Shown piece by piece: positions 35,249 to 43,439 of a stretch of DNA of 64,000 nucleotides (positions are counted from its first letter, which is position 1; every line of letters begins with the position of its first letter). Under the pieces are notes generated by a model. The model ran no database searches, was not told the origin of the DNA, and worked only from the letters and a program-made list of their open reading frames with translations. Both the position numbers and the translations under genes were made by a program. The stretch lies in assembly GCF_001884735.1 (NCBI RefSeq), contig NZ_MJAP01000012.1, positions 246,856 to 310,855 on the forward strand, in the 5' to 3' direction. The DNA comes from Natronohydrobacter thiooxidans. GTDB taxonomy: Bacteria; Pseudomonadota; Alphaproteobacteria; Rhodobacterales; Rhodobacteraceae.

Positions 35249-36319
35249 TCAGATCATCGGTTTACCACCTGTCACTGCGATCGTCGCCCCCGAGACATAG
35301 CTCGACGCCGGGTCCGCAAGCATGACATAGCTTGAGGCCAGTTCCACCGGCTGCGCGGGGCGCTTCATCGGATAGTTGGCCCCGAACTGCGCCACCGTTT
35401 CGCCATCCATGCTGCCAGGGATCAGCGGAGTCCAGACCGGGCCGGGTGCGACGCAATTCACACGAATGCCTTTTTCTGCCAGCATTTGTGCCAATCCGGC
35501 GGTGAAGTTCTGAATCGCGCCTTTCGTGGTTGCATAGGCCAGCAGCGAGGGATTGGGCATGTCGGAATTGACCGACGCCGTATTGATGATCGATGCCCCC
35601 TTGCCCATCTGACCGACAGCCGCCTTGGACAGATAGAACATCGAATGAATGTTGATCGCGAAAGTGCGTTGCCATTCTTCGTCCGCGATTTCGTCAAGCT
35701 CCCCGAAGGTCTGCTGGTGGGCGGCGTTGTTGACCAAGATATCCAGCCGCCCGAATTCCGCCGCCACGGTTTCAACAATATGACGGCAATGCTTCGGGTC
35801 CGAAATATCGCCCGGCAGCAACAGGCAGCGCTGGCCACAGGCTTCGATATGGCGTGCAGTGTCCTTCGCATCTTCGGTTTCATCCAGAAAAGAGATCGCG
35901 ACATCCGCGCCTTCGCGAGCATAGGCGATAGCCACAGCGCGGCCGATGCCGCTGTCGCCCCCGGTGACAAGCGCAGAGGCACCGCGCAAACGGCCAAGCC
36001 CGTCCCAGGTTTCTTCGCCATGATCAGGCTGCGGGTCCATCTTCGCCAGAGTGCCAGGCAACTCCTGTGTCTGTTCAGGGAATGGGGGATGCGGGAATCC
36101 CTCTGGGTACCAACGCGTAGTCTTCTGACGCATTTCGGCATCTCCGGGTTGTTTCATTGTTTCGCCCGCGCCTGCATTCACATCGCGGCGATGCTTGCCT
36201 GCCGGATCGATCTGTTGCTGGCGCTGATCAACCACGCGCGGATCCGCTCTGCGCAAAGCTTCATTCGAGGGCATCGTCGCCTGATCATCGGGCGGTGAGA
36301 AGTTTTTCGGTGACGTCAT
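35249..36319 (-). CDS. SDR oxidoreductase, YghA/general stress protein 39-like
   Basis: A 356-residue short-chain dehydrogenase with an N-terminal hydrophilic extension of ~110 residues ending in the conserved PGTLAKMDPQPDHGEETWDGLGRLRG. Then come TGGDSGIG (cofactor), NNAAHQ, S-x12-Y in NTASVNSDMPNPSLLAYATTKGA (catalytic Tyr and Lys) and CVAPGPVWTPL. This is the layout of YghA and Bacillus GS39 (YdaD), stress-induced enzymes acting on small aldehydes or sugars. AAGGAG precedes ATG 36319. Upstream GGAACA with N16 is followed by GATT, only a partial EcfG match. Confidence 0.9.
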   Translation of the reverse strand: MTSPKNFSPPDDQATMPSNEALRRADPRVVDQRQQQIDPAGKHRRDVNAGAGETMKQPGDAEMRQKTTRWYPEGFPHPPFPEQTQELPGTLAKMDPQPDHGEETWDGLGRLRGASALVTGGDSGIGRAVAIAYAREGADVAISFLDETEDAKDTARHIEACGQRCLLLPGDISDPKHCRHIVETVAAEFGRLDILVNNAAHQQTFGELDEIADEEWQRTFAINIHSMFYLSKAAVGQMGKGASIINTASVNSDMPNPSLLAYATTKGAIQNFTAGLAQMLAEKGIRVNCVAPGPVWTPLIPGSMDGETVAQFGANYPMKRPAQPVELASSYVMLADPASSYVSGATIAVTGGKPMI

Positions 36320-36437
36320 TTCTGCGACTCCTTGTTTCGACTGCGGTGACCTAATCGCCGCCCACAGCGAATGTTCCGCAGGCCTGGGGCATCAGCGAGG
36401 GTTTGCGCGACGCAGGCTTCGCTCTGTTTCCCGGTTT

Positions 36438-36462
36438 GGAACAAACCCGTCCAGGCGGTGTT
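36438..36462 (+). promoter_or_regulatory. EcfG-type promoter: GGAAC-N16-TGTT
   Basis: GGAACA at 36438 and TGTT at 36459-36462, 53 bp before the DESFPASDPP small protein. Confidence 0.6.
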
Positions 36463-36515
36463 CCGCTTTGGAGATACAGTTGGGTCCGATGCCCCGACAA
36501 ACCGATGGAGTAAGA

Positions 36516-36731
36516 ATGATGCTGCTCAGAAATATCGCCTTATTGATCGCGGCAGGCTACCTTGTTCAATGCACTCTTTCCCACCTTGGCCAGACCGGCA
36601 GTGCAGGAGCGCGCACGAAAATCCGCGACGCAGGACGCCGCGAAATGAAGGCGCCGCCCAAAGACTGGGATATGGTGGACGAGCGCGGCGATGAATCCTT
36701 TCCGGCCAGCGATCCGCCGGGCAACTACTAG
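36516..36731 (+). CDS. Small protein with conserved DESFPASDPP tail
   Basis: A 71-residue protein. Residues 1-20 are hydrophobic (LLRNIALLIAAGYLVQC), a signal peptide or anchor, with a cysteine at 20 that could be lipidated. The C-terminal MKAPPKDWDMVDERGDESFPASDPPGNY contains the D..DESFPASDPP motif that I recall from many alphaproteobacterial small proteins of unknown function. GGAG stands 5 bases before ATG 36516. The motif part alone could also start at an internal ATG, making a soluble 28-residue peptide. Confidence 0.7.
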   Translation: MMLLRNIALLIAAGYLVQCTLSHLGQTGSAGARTKIRDAGRREMKAPPKDWDMVDERGDESFPASDPPGNY

Positions 36732-36768
36732 ATGACGAGTTCACCCTGCGAGCATCTGCAACTGTTGT

Positions 36769-37026
36769 TCAGGCGCGGCCACGGATCGCCTTCGCGCGTT
36801 CAAGCAACAAAAGCGTTTCACGGGCAGCGGCAGCTTCAATGGCGAAAGCCGTGTCCGCGATCACGCCGGGATCTTCTTCATGGTCCTGCACCGCCAGCCG
36901 CTCCGAAAGTGCGCGAAGCAGATCCTCACCACCCGGCTGAGGGATGGCCCAGGCCACAAGCATCGCCAGGATTTCATGTTGCGCATTCAGCCGCCCTTCA
37001 AGCTGCTGGGGAGATTGTTCTGTCAT
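36769..37026 (-). CDS. Small soluble protein of unknown function
   Basis: An 85-residue, mostly helical protein (QLEGRLNAQHEILAMLVAWAIPQ...DPGVIADTAFAIEAAAARETLLLLERAKAI). AAGGAG precedes ATG 37026. It lies 58 bp downstream of the ExoD-like gene in the same orientation and probably shares its transcript. I recognise no family. Confidence 0.65.
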   Translation of the reverse strand: MTEQSPQQLEGRLNAQHEILAMLVAWAIPQPGGEDLLRALSERLAVQDHEEDPGVIADTAFAIEAAAARETLLLLERAKAIRGRA

Positions 37027-37084
37027 GTGGGATGGCTCCTTAATGGTTTGGCGAGAGCAAGAGGGCGCGCAGCCATGCGCGCCC

Positions 37085-37726
37085 TCAGCCGAACAGTCCC
37101 GAAAGGACGCTGCCCGCCAGTTTCAGAAATGTCGCACCGCCGGCCAAGGCAACACCAACCCCGGCCAGCGCTAGCAACCCGTCATCAGCAATGATCCCCA
37201 ACGCTATCAGAAAGACCGCAACTGCCGCGATCGAAGCTGTCAGAGGCAACATTTCCATGACGGGCATAGCCAGACCGCAGAACACGCATAGCAGTTGCAG
37301 CGGTACGAGCGTCGGTCGGCGCAGCAGCCATGTCAGCCTTGGCCGGGTCAGATGGTCAATCCAATCCAGAGGACGACGCATGACATCGAGAGCACGATTG
37401 AGCCTGTCGCCGTCCAGCTTGCGCCGCATGATCCAGTCAGGCAGCCAGACGTGATCACGCCCGAAGACCATCTGGATGGAAATCAATGCAATGATCAGCC
37501 CTGCGACCGTTGGCAGGCCGGGGATGCCACTTGCCGGGCTCGCGACAATCAATGACGGGACCAACAGCATCGCCCCGAACGAGGCCGAGCCCAGTTCTTC
37601 GACAAAATCTTGCACACTCGGAGTCTTCTTCTGATCGACCTCGCGCAGCTGGTCAACAATTTCGCCGATCTCATTATTGGCGTCGGAGTCTGTCTTGTCG
37701 GGTCCGGTCATGATGCGGCGACCCAT
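37085..37726 (-). CDS. ExoD-family membrane protein
   Basis: About 208-213 residues with an N-terminal cytoplasmic helix region and four to five hydrophobic segments. SVQDFVEELGSASFGAMLLVPSLIVASPASGIPGLPTVAGLIIALISIQMVFGR is the ExoD core. ExoD mutants of Sinorhizobium are affected in exopolysaccharide and alkali sensitivity; mechanism is unknown. Start may be ATG 37726 or 37711; neither has a good ribosome binding site. An EcfG-type promoter lies ~125 bp upstream. Confidence 0.88.
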   Translation of the reverse strand: MGRRIMTGPDKTDSDANNEIGEIVDQLREVDQKKTPSVQDFVEELGSASFGAMLLVPSLIVASPASGIPGLPTVAGLIIALISIQMVFGRDHVWLPDWIMRRKLDGDRLNRALDVMRRPLDWIDHLTRPRLTWLLRRPTLVPLQLLCVFCGLAMPVMEMLPLTASIAAVAVFLIALGIIADDGLLALAGVGVALAGGATFLKLAGSVLSGLFG

Positions 37727-37848
37727 AACGAACAGGCTACATTCTGTGCGCGGCGCGGCGCGCTGCCGTCAGTCGCGAAGGCCCCTGACGGACTGTGGCT
37801 TTCAAGACACAACATCTACCGCTCCGCGAATTTTCCTGACGGGCTTAG

Positions 37849-37873
37849 AACATCTTCGCTGCAAGAAAGTTCC
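37849..37873 (-). promoter_or_regulatory. EcfG-type promoter: GGAAC-N16-TGTT (reverse strand)
   Basis: Reverse-strand GGAAC begins at 37873 and TGTT lies at 37852-37849, facing the exoD-like gene. Confidence 0.5.
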
Positions 37874-37959
37874 GTTCGCATCACGTCGCCCCTCGGTCGG
37901 GGGGCTGTGCCCGATGCTGGCGTGCCAAGCCGGGCGATACAAGAACCAGGAGTTTGAGA

Positions 37960-38199
37960 ATGACTCGCGCCGCTGAAAATGCTCTGTTTGCAGAACTGGC
38001 CCTCTCGCGAAGCGCAGAGGATCTGTCTGGAGCGCCGCAGTTTTGTCTCGGGATGCTCGTACCGGCCGCAGCGCCGACGAAGCTTGTGCTTTCCGCGATG
38101 CAGCTACAGGTCGCCCTGAGGCTGCAGACCAGGCATCGGAGCACCGAACAGCCGCGCATGTCGGCTGATATGCGCCCCAGCCATGCCCTCGGTGGCTGA
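37960..38199 (+). CDS. Possible small protein (weak support)
   Basis: A 79-residue frame starting MTRAAENALFAELALSRSAEDL, with AGGAG nine bases upstream of the ATG. Composition is unremarkable (Ala, Leu, Arg), no family is recognised and no EcfG-type site faces it. The ribosome binding site is the main support; it may be a remnant or non-coding. Confidence 0.3.
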   Translation: MTRAAENALFAELALSRSAEDLSGAPQFCLGMLVPAAAPTKLVLSAMQLQVALRLQTRHRSTEQPRMSADMRPSHALGG

Positions 38200-38295
38200 C
38201 CTTTCGAGCCGGGCGCCGCAGATGCAGGCTTCACGGACAGCACCTTTCTCCCTTGATGGAAGGGGAAAGGCATATAGGCATCGCGGTGGTTTGGA

Positions 38296-38490
38296 TTACT
38301 CCTGCGAGTCTGAGGACTTGCGGCGGCGTTGAAGCGCTGCGTTCAATTCTCGTGCCAAATCTTGCAACTCATCGGGCACTGTCTCCCGCTCGATCTTCTT
38401 GAGCAGATTTTTCATCTGCTCCTCAAGTGAGGCGTATTCATCGCCGCCATCGTGCCCGCCGTGCATTCGAGAATCCTCTGAGTCAGTCAT
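38296..38490 (-). CDS. NepR-like small protein (candidate anti-sigma factor)
   Basis: A 64-residue acidic-to-basic protein. The second half, LEEQMKNLLKKIERETVPDELQDLARELNAAL, fits the two-helix NepR pattern L..(L)..(V/I)..E.VPD.(F/L).(E/D)L...L that binds EcfG-type sigma factors until displaced by PhyR. Total length (~60) is also right. It is not adjacent to the sigma gene at 45016 or to any phyR, unlike the usual layout, so it may be a second, stand-alone NepR paralogue. Recognition is by motif only, without a database comparison. Confidence 0.5.
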   Translation of the reverse strand: MTDSEDSRMHGGHDGGDEYASLEEQMKNLLKKIERETVPDELQDLARELNAALQRRRKSSDSQE

Positions 38491-38704
38491 ATTGTTGCCG
38501 TTAGACTTTCTACGTTTACGTGAAAAGTCCGGATCACCTCGGGGCGGGGATTTTTCTCGCCAGAGTGTCAGAACTGGCGCCTCAAGACAATAATCTTGCG
38601 CTATTCTCCAGCATGGCTTGTTCAGATCTTTGATCACGATCTCAGAAGCCCGGCACTGGCTGGGCCGCCCTGCAAGCAGGAGATTGCTCACCGGATGCGC
38701 CTGC
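38491..38704. other. Short intergenic region upstream of sodC
   Basis: About 214 bp between the divergent NepR-like and SOD genes; no other gene seen. An EcfG-type site for SOD follows at its right end. Confidence 0.4.
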
Positions 38705-38729
38705 GGAACATTCTGGCGCCAACGCAGTT
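38705..38729 (+). promoter_or_regulatory. EcfG-type promoter: GGAAC-N16-AGTT
   Basis: GGAACA at 38705 and AGTT at 38726-38729, 37 bp before the Cu/Zn SOD gene and probably serving the catalase as well. Confidence 0.5.
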
Positions 38730-38766
38730 TTGGTCGGGCCCCTGCACTAAGACTGGAGCCTGAGAA

Positions 38767-39276
38767 ATGACACCAAAGCTCGCTACCGCCGTCCCCTTCG
38801 TCTTTTTCGCCAGCACCGTCGCGGCGCAGTTGGGCGAGACCGCCACTGCTGCTTTCCTTGACCAGGACGGAAGCGCGATGGGCACCGCCACCCTCACTCA
38901 AACCAATTCGGGGGTGCTGATTGATCTGGAAGTCGCGAACTTGCCACCAGAAAGCTGGATCGCCTTTCATATCCACGAGCACGGGGAATGCGATCCCGCT
39001 GATGATCATGAGAGCGCAGGTGAACATTTCGCAGTCGCGGGCGCTGAACACGGGTTCCTGATCGAAGGCGGACCCCATGAAGGTGACATGCCGAACCAGT
39101 ATGTTCCCGCGGATGGCATCTTGCGTGCGCAGGTGCTGAACGCAATGGTTACGCTGAACGGTGGCGAAACCGATATTCGCGGCCGGACTCTGATGCTCCA
39201 TGCGGAGCCTGATGATTACACCAGCCAGCCGTCCGGGGACGCGGGCGATCGCATCGCCTGTGCCGTGATCGAATGA
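38767..39276 (+). CDS. sodC: Periplasmic Cu/Zn superoxide dismutase
   Basis: A 169-residue secreted SOD. The signal peptide ends at VAAQ (residue ~21). Copper ligands are in FHIHEHGEC (H68, H70), SAGEHFAVAG provides the bridging histidine, GGPHEGDMPN a zinc ligand and LMLHAEPDDY the last copper histidine; SGDAGDRIACAVIE closes the fold. It converts superoxide in the periplasm to peroxide, which the catalase encoded 87 bp downstream can remove. Confidence 0.92.
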   Translation: MTPKLATAVPFVFFASTVAAQLGETATAAFLDQDGSAMGTATLTQTNSGVLIDLEVANLPPESWIAFHIHEHGECDPADDHESAGEHFAVAGAEHGFLIEGGPHEGDMPNQYVPADGILRAQVLNAMVTLNGGETDIRGRTLMLHAEPDDYTSQPSGDAGDRIACAVIE

Positions 39277-39363
39277 GCTAAGAACGCGCGCGTCACGCGC
39301 CTTCGCAGCGCCTGCTGCGGGGCCCTGCGTGACCCGCTCCCCCCTGCTGAAACGGAGGCCTCG

Positions 39364-41478
39364 ATGCCTGATGACACCCCCCTCTATCGCCCTACAGCCG
39401 ACACCCAGTCCGGCCATGACACGACAGATCGCTACACAAAACGCGGCGTTGGCGGAGAAACGCACCAGCAGGCCGAGGAGGCCGTGTCGCTGACGACGGC
39501 CCAGGGCGCGCCGATCTCGGACAATCAGAACACCTTGCGCGCAGGAGCGCGTGGCCCGGCCTTGATGGAAGATTTCGCCATGCGCGAAAAAATCTTTCAT
39601 TTTGACCATGAACGCATACCGGAACGGGTCGTGCATGCCCGCGGCTATGGCGCGCATGGATATTTTGAAGTGACCGATGCGCTGGCAGAAATTACATCTG
39701 CCCATCTGTTCCAGAAAGCGGGCACGCGGGTGCCCGCTTTCGTGCGCTTCTCCACGGTGGCTGGCAACAAAGGGTCAGCAGACCTGGCCCGCGATGTGCG
39801 TGGCTTTGCCGTCAAGCTCTATACCGAAGAGGGTAACTGGGACATCGTCGGCAACAACATCCCTGTCTTCTTCATTCAGGATCCGATCAAGTTCCCCGAT
39901 CTGATCCATTCCGTCAAGGACGAGCCTGATCGTGGCTTTCCGCAAGCACAATCAGCGCATGACAATTTCTGGGATTTCATCTCGCTGATGCCGGAATCCA
40001 TGCATATGGTGATGTGGCAGATGTCGGACCGCACGATCCCGCGATCCTTCCGGTTCATGGAAGGTTTTGGCGTCCACAGTTTCCGCTTCATTAATGCCGA
40101 AGGCAAAAGCACCTTCGTCAAATTCCATTGGAAACCACGTCAGGGGCTGCAATCGGTGCTCTGGGACGAAGCGGTGAAGATCAACGGCGCCGATCCCGAT
40201 TACCACCGCCGCGATCTGTGGAAAGCCATCGAGACCGGCGACTACCCCGAGTGGGATCTTGCGGTACAACTGTTCGATGACGATTTCGCCGACAGCTTTG
40301 ATTTCGACATACTTGATCCGACCAAGATCATCCCCGAGGAAGAGGTGCCGCTGCGCGTGGTGGGCAGGCTGGTGTTGAACCGCAATGTGGATAACTTCTT
40401 TGCCGAAACCGAGCAGGTTGCCTTTTGCACGCAGAACATCGTTCCAGGCGTCGATTTCACCAATGACCCGCTCCTGCAGGGGCGTAACTTCTCTTATCTG
40501 GACACCCAACTCAAACGGCTGGGCGGGCCGAATTTCACGCATATCCCGATCAATGCGCCGCGCTGCCCGATGCACCATTTCCAGCAGGACGGGCATATGC
40601 AGATGCACGGCCCCAAGGGGCGCGCGAATTACGAGCCGAATAGCTGGGCAAAGGGTGGTCCGCGGGCCGATGCAACGCGCGGCCACCGCAGCTTCCCCGA
40701 ACCCATCGAGGGCAGCAAGCGCAAACTCCGTCCGGAAAGCTTTGCCGACCATTACAGTCAGGCACGCCAGTTCTATATCAGCCAGACTTCCGTCGAGCAG
40801 GCGCATCTGGCCGATGCGCTGGTTTTTGAATTGTCCAAGGTCGAGGCAATAGCGATCCGCGAACGGGTTGTCGCGCATCTGCCCAATATTGATCAGGATC
40901 TGGCCCGGAAAGTTGCCGATGGGCTGGGGATGCAAAGCATGCCCCCTGCGCATGCGCCAGCCATGGCCCCAAAAACGGAGCTGCCGCCCTCTGACGCGTT
41001 GTCGATCATCAGAAAGGGGCCAGGCAGCTTTCGCGGGCGCGTTCTGGGTGTCGTGATGACCGACAGGATTGAAGACACGCTTCTGGACGCGCTCATCGCC
41101 GCAACCGAAGAGGCGGGCGGCAAGGTCGTGCTGATCGCGCCCGCGGTCGGCGGGATCACCACCATAGCGGGCAGGCACATCGCCGCGTACGAGAAGATCG
41201 ATGGCGCGCCCTCGGTGCTGTTTGATGCAGTGGCAATTCTTGCCGATGACGCAGGGGCCGCAGAGCTTGGCGGGATGCACCCGGCGCGATGCTTTGCCGC
41301 CGATGCGCTGGCGCATGGGAAATTCATTGCACTGAGTGCAGAGGCCGTGTCGCTGTTGAATGCTCCGGGCCGTGAGCCGACCGCGCAAGGCATTCACATC
41401 TTGTCCGGGCCTCAGGACGCGCCCGCTTTTCTTGAGGCGTGTGGCGCGTTGCGGTGCTGGGAACGTCTGGGCGGCTGA
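39364..41478 (+). CDS. katE: Large-subunit (clade II) catalase, KatE-like
   Basis: A 704-residue monofunctional catalase of the HPII type. The core has catalytic H91 ([12 protein letters not shown]), the Asn in [11 protein letters not shown], and [20 protein letters not shown] ahead of the haem-binding region. The C-terminal ~150 residues ([40 protein letters not shown]) form the flavodoxin/DJ-1-like domain unique to large catalases. It follows sodC closely on the same strand. KatE-type enzymes are typical general-stress and stationary-phase genes. Confidence 0.97.
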   Translation: MPDDTPLYRPTADTQSGHDTTDRYTKRGVGGETHQQAEEAVSLTTAQGAPISDNQNTLRAGARGPALMEDFAMREKIFHFDHERIPERVVHARGYGAHGYFEVTDALAEITSAHLFQKAGTRVPAFVRFSTVAGNKGSADLARDVRGFAVKLYTEEGNWDIVGNNIPVFFIQDPIKFPDLIHSVKDEPDRGFPQAQSAHDNFWDFISLMPESMHMVMWQMSDRTIPRSFRFMEGFGVHSFRFINAEGKSTFVKFHWKPRQGLQSVLWDEAVKINGADPDYHRRDLWKAIETGDYPEWDLAVQLFDDDFADSFDFDILDPTKIIPEEEVPLRVVGRLVLNRNVDNFFAETEQVAFCTQNIVPGVDFTNDPLLQGRNFSYLDTQLKRLGGPNFTHIPINAPRCPMHHFQQDGHMQMHGPKGRANYEPNSWAKGGPRADATRGHRSFPEPIEGSKRKLRPESFADHYSQARQFYISQTSVEQAHLADALVFELSKVEAIAIRERVVAHLPNIDQDLARKVADGLGMQSMPPAHAPAMAPKTELPPSDALSIIRKGPGSFRGRVLGVVMTDRIEDTLLDALIAATEEAGGKVVLIAPAVGGITTIAGRHIAAYEKIDGAPSVLFDAVAILADDAGAAELGGMHPARCFAADALAHGKFIALSAEAVSLLNAPGREPTAQGIHILSGPQDAPAFLEACGALRCWERLGG

Positions 41479-41480
41479 GA

Positions 41481-41502
41481 GTGAAGGCGCCCGCGCCTTC
41501 AC
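41481..41502. terminator. Bidirectional hairpin between catalase and P450 genes
   Basis: A 9-bp perfect stem GTGAAGGCG (41481-41489) with 41494-41502 around CCCG, spanning the convergent gene ends and overlapping the P450 stop codon. T-tracts are absent. Confidence 0.5.
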
Positions 41503-42842
41503 GCCTCGGTCAGACGGAACGCAAGGGAGTAATTGTCCAGTGTCGGCGGCAGCGGGCGGGCGGCATCAAGCCGCGCCGGATCATGCAGTGTCGCGCAACG
41601 CGTCGCGAGAAGCTCTCCCAGTACCATTGCGCCGGTCATCAGCACCAGATCGCGGGCAGGGCAAATACCGTCGCCATCGCTGAACGGAACAAAACGTGTG
41701 TCGCGCAACACACGGCCTTCGGGCCACAGGCCGGGGGCAAAACTGTCGGCCTCGGCAACTGTCTGATCGTCACGATGAAAGAAAGGCGCATAGATCACCA
41801 CCTGCGTTTTGGCCGGCACTGTATCGCCCGCCCAGTCGATATCTTCTCTGGCCTGCCGCAGGATCACCGGGGTGGTGGACCACAGGCGAAGGCTCTCCAG
41901 CAAAGTGGCCCGCAACAGCGGACCGGCTTGGTCTTCACCTGAAGCAAGCTGCCTGCGGACAAGCTGCATGCTGCGCGGATGTGCGGCCAGAAGCGCGAGG
42001 GCGCGGAAGGTCGCCATGCCGCCGGGATCGAAAGCGAACATGTAATGGGCGAATTGATCTGATGGCCGCGTCTTGTTCCGGTCAGAAAACTGTGCGGCGC
42101 GCCCGGCCAGGCTGGTGGGATCAGCATTGTCCAGATGCGCCTGAAGTGCAGCATGGAATTTGCGCCGCAGGCGCTTGCGTCCCGGATGCAGAAAAGCCCA
42201 GTTGCCTGCATCGCGCAACTTGTTGAGCATCTGTGTCAGCGCTTCGTCATCGCGCGCGAGCTTGCCCAGCAGGATTTGGCGGATCGTACGGTTCCAAGCT
42301 TGCTCGAAGTCGCTCCATGTCAGCACAGGGTCATCATCGCCCTGCAACATCTCCAACAAGCTGCCGATTTCATGCTTCACAACCTGCCGGATCTGGTCCG
42401 ACAGGCTGTGCATCGGGCAGCCCTCGTCGAGAACTTCGGCATTGAACTCGCGCCGGATCTCTCGCTTGCCCCCGTCAGAGACAAGCGATACGCCCGGTTC
42501 GAAATGGGCCAGAGCCGAATCTTTTTCGCTGCTGCTGCTCTGGAACAAGGCCGGGGTTTGCTGCAGCACATGTTGCATTTGTGCCGGCTCGGTCAGGATC
42601 AGATGTCTGCGCCCGAATGCCGAGACCAGCACGGCCTGGCCGGAGAACTTTTTCCGCAATGCCTGGAGACGGCGAATGCCTCGCGTTTCCGTCCCAGCGC
42701 TTTCCAGAAAGCCTACAACACTTGGGCGTCGGCGCAACACGCCCTTGGACAGCGTTGGCAAGGTCACATCCCAGACCAGGGCCAGCAGATCCGTGACGCC
42801 ACCGCGTGCAAGCCCGCGCAGATCGTCGTTCTTTGTAATCAT
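41499..42842 (-). CDS. Cytochrome P450
   Basis: A 447-residue soluble P450. The K-helix ExxR is ESLRLWSTTP, the meander/PxxF region follows, and the haem-thiolate cysteine is C394 in FSDGDGICPARDL, a variant of FxxGxxxCxG in which CPA replaces CxG. The I-helix segment is unusual (FAFDPGGMATFRAL) and lacks the common acid-alcohol pair. Substrate unknown; fatty acid, carotenoid or xenobiotic hydroxylation are all possible. It lies downstream of the PRC-barrel gene, separated by a terminator-like hairpin, so expression may be by read-through. Confidence 0.88.
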   Translation of the reverse strand: MITKNDDLRGLARGGVTDLLALVWDVTLPTLSKGVLRRRPSVVGFLESAGTETRGIRRLQALRKKFSGQAVLVSAFGRRHLILTEPAQMQHVLQQTPALFQSSSSEKDSALAHFEPGVSLVSDGGKREIRREFNAEVLDEGCPMHSLSDQIRQVVKHEIGSLLEMLQGDDDPVLTWSDFEQAWNRTIRQILLGKLARDDEALTQMLNKLRDAGNWAFLHPGRKRLRRKFHAALQAHLDNADPTSLAGRAAQFSDRNKTRPSDQFAHYMFAFDPGGMATFRALALLAAHPRSMQLVRRQLASGEDQAGPLLRATLLESLRLWSTTPVILRQAREDIDWAGDTVPAKTQVVIYAPFFHRDDQTVAEADSFAPGLWPEGRVLRDTRFVPFSDGDGICPARDLVLMTGAMVLGELLATRCATLHDPARLDAARPLPPTLDNYSLAFRLTEA

Positions 42843-42857
42843 CTCAACTCTCGCAAC

Positions 42858-42902
42858 AGAAAAATGCCCCGTGGCGACACATTTCGGGTGCCGCCACGGG
42901 GA
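42858..42902 (-). terminator. Rho-independent terminator after PRC-barrel gene
   Basis: On the reverse strand a 10-bp stem (42902-42893 with 42877-42868) is followed by CATTTTTCTG. It sits directly after the PRC-barrel stop and before the P450 gene. Confidence 0.75.
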
Positions 42903-42908
42903 AACGGA

Positions 42909-43307
42909 TCACATGCGGTAAGGCAGCCCGTAATGGCTGTGAATCAGACGACCATATTCAGGGTCCGTCCACGGATCGTCGCCGTGGGCAAAGCTGGGTC
43001 CACCCTCCAGCTGTTCGCGCGTGATATTGACGACATAGCCGCCCGCACTGGTGTCGAATGTCAAGGCATCCCATGGCAGGGCATGATACCGCTCTCCGAT
43101 CCCGAGGAAACCGCCAAAGGACATCACTGCATATGATACCTGGCCCGAGAGCTTGTCGACCATGAAGCTGTCGACGCTTCCGATATGTTCGCCTTCAAGG
43201 TTGTAGACATGGGTGCCCTCGACCTTCCTTGAGGAAATCAGGCGCTGCGTTTCGTCAATCTCCGGATCATGTTCTGTGATTTCAGATGCTCTTGTGTCGT
43301 CGATCAT
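42909..43307 (-). CDS. PRC-barrel domain protein
   Basis: A 132-residue soluble protein. Residues ~28-95 form a PRC-barrel (SSRKVEGTHVYNLEGEHIGSVDSFMVDKLSGQVSYAVMSFGGFLGIGERYHALPWDAL), a small beta-barrel used in photosynthetic reaction-centre H subunits and RimM. The C-terminal tail (DDPWTDPEYGRLIHSHYGLPY) is common in stress-linked PRC proteins. GGGG lies before ATG 43307 and an EcfG-type promoter 31 bp upstream. Function unknown. Confidence 0.9.
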   Translation of the reverse strand: MIDDTRASEITEHDPEIDETQRLISSRKVEGTHVYNLEGEHIGSVDSFMVDKLSGQVSYAVMSFGGFLGIGERYHALPWDALTFDTSAGGYVVNITREQLEGGPSFAHGDDPWTDPEYGRLIHSHYGLPYRM

Positions 43308-43337
43308 GGTCTTACCCCTATGGTTGATGTCCACCCT

Positions 43338-43362
43338 AACCAGCCAAAGAAGCAGGTGTTCC
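43338..43362 (-). promoter_or_regulatory. EcfG-type promoter: GGAAC-N16-GGTT (reverse strand)
   Basis: Reverse-strand GGAACA begins at 43362 and GGTT lies at 43341-43338, 30 bp before the PRC-barrel gene. Confidence 0.65.
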
Positions 43363-43439
43363 AGACATGCCCGGCGATTTCGCGCAAACGACGCTTGTGG
43401 CTGATTGCGCCGCGCGGGAGCGCCTGTCAGGCCCCGGCG

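Noticed and set aside
36353..36377. Possible EcfG-type site for the YghA-like SDR gene
   Set aside because: GGAACA with N16 is followed by GATT rather than NGTT, so it was not counted; it might still be a weak promoter.
39952..41502. A 516-codon reverse frame across the catalase gene
   Set aside because: Catalase motifs on the plus strand are complete; the reverse frame has no recognisable domain.
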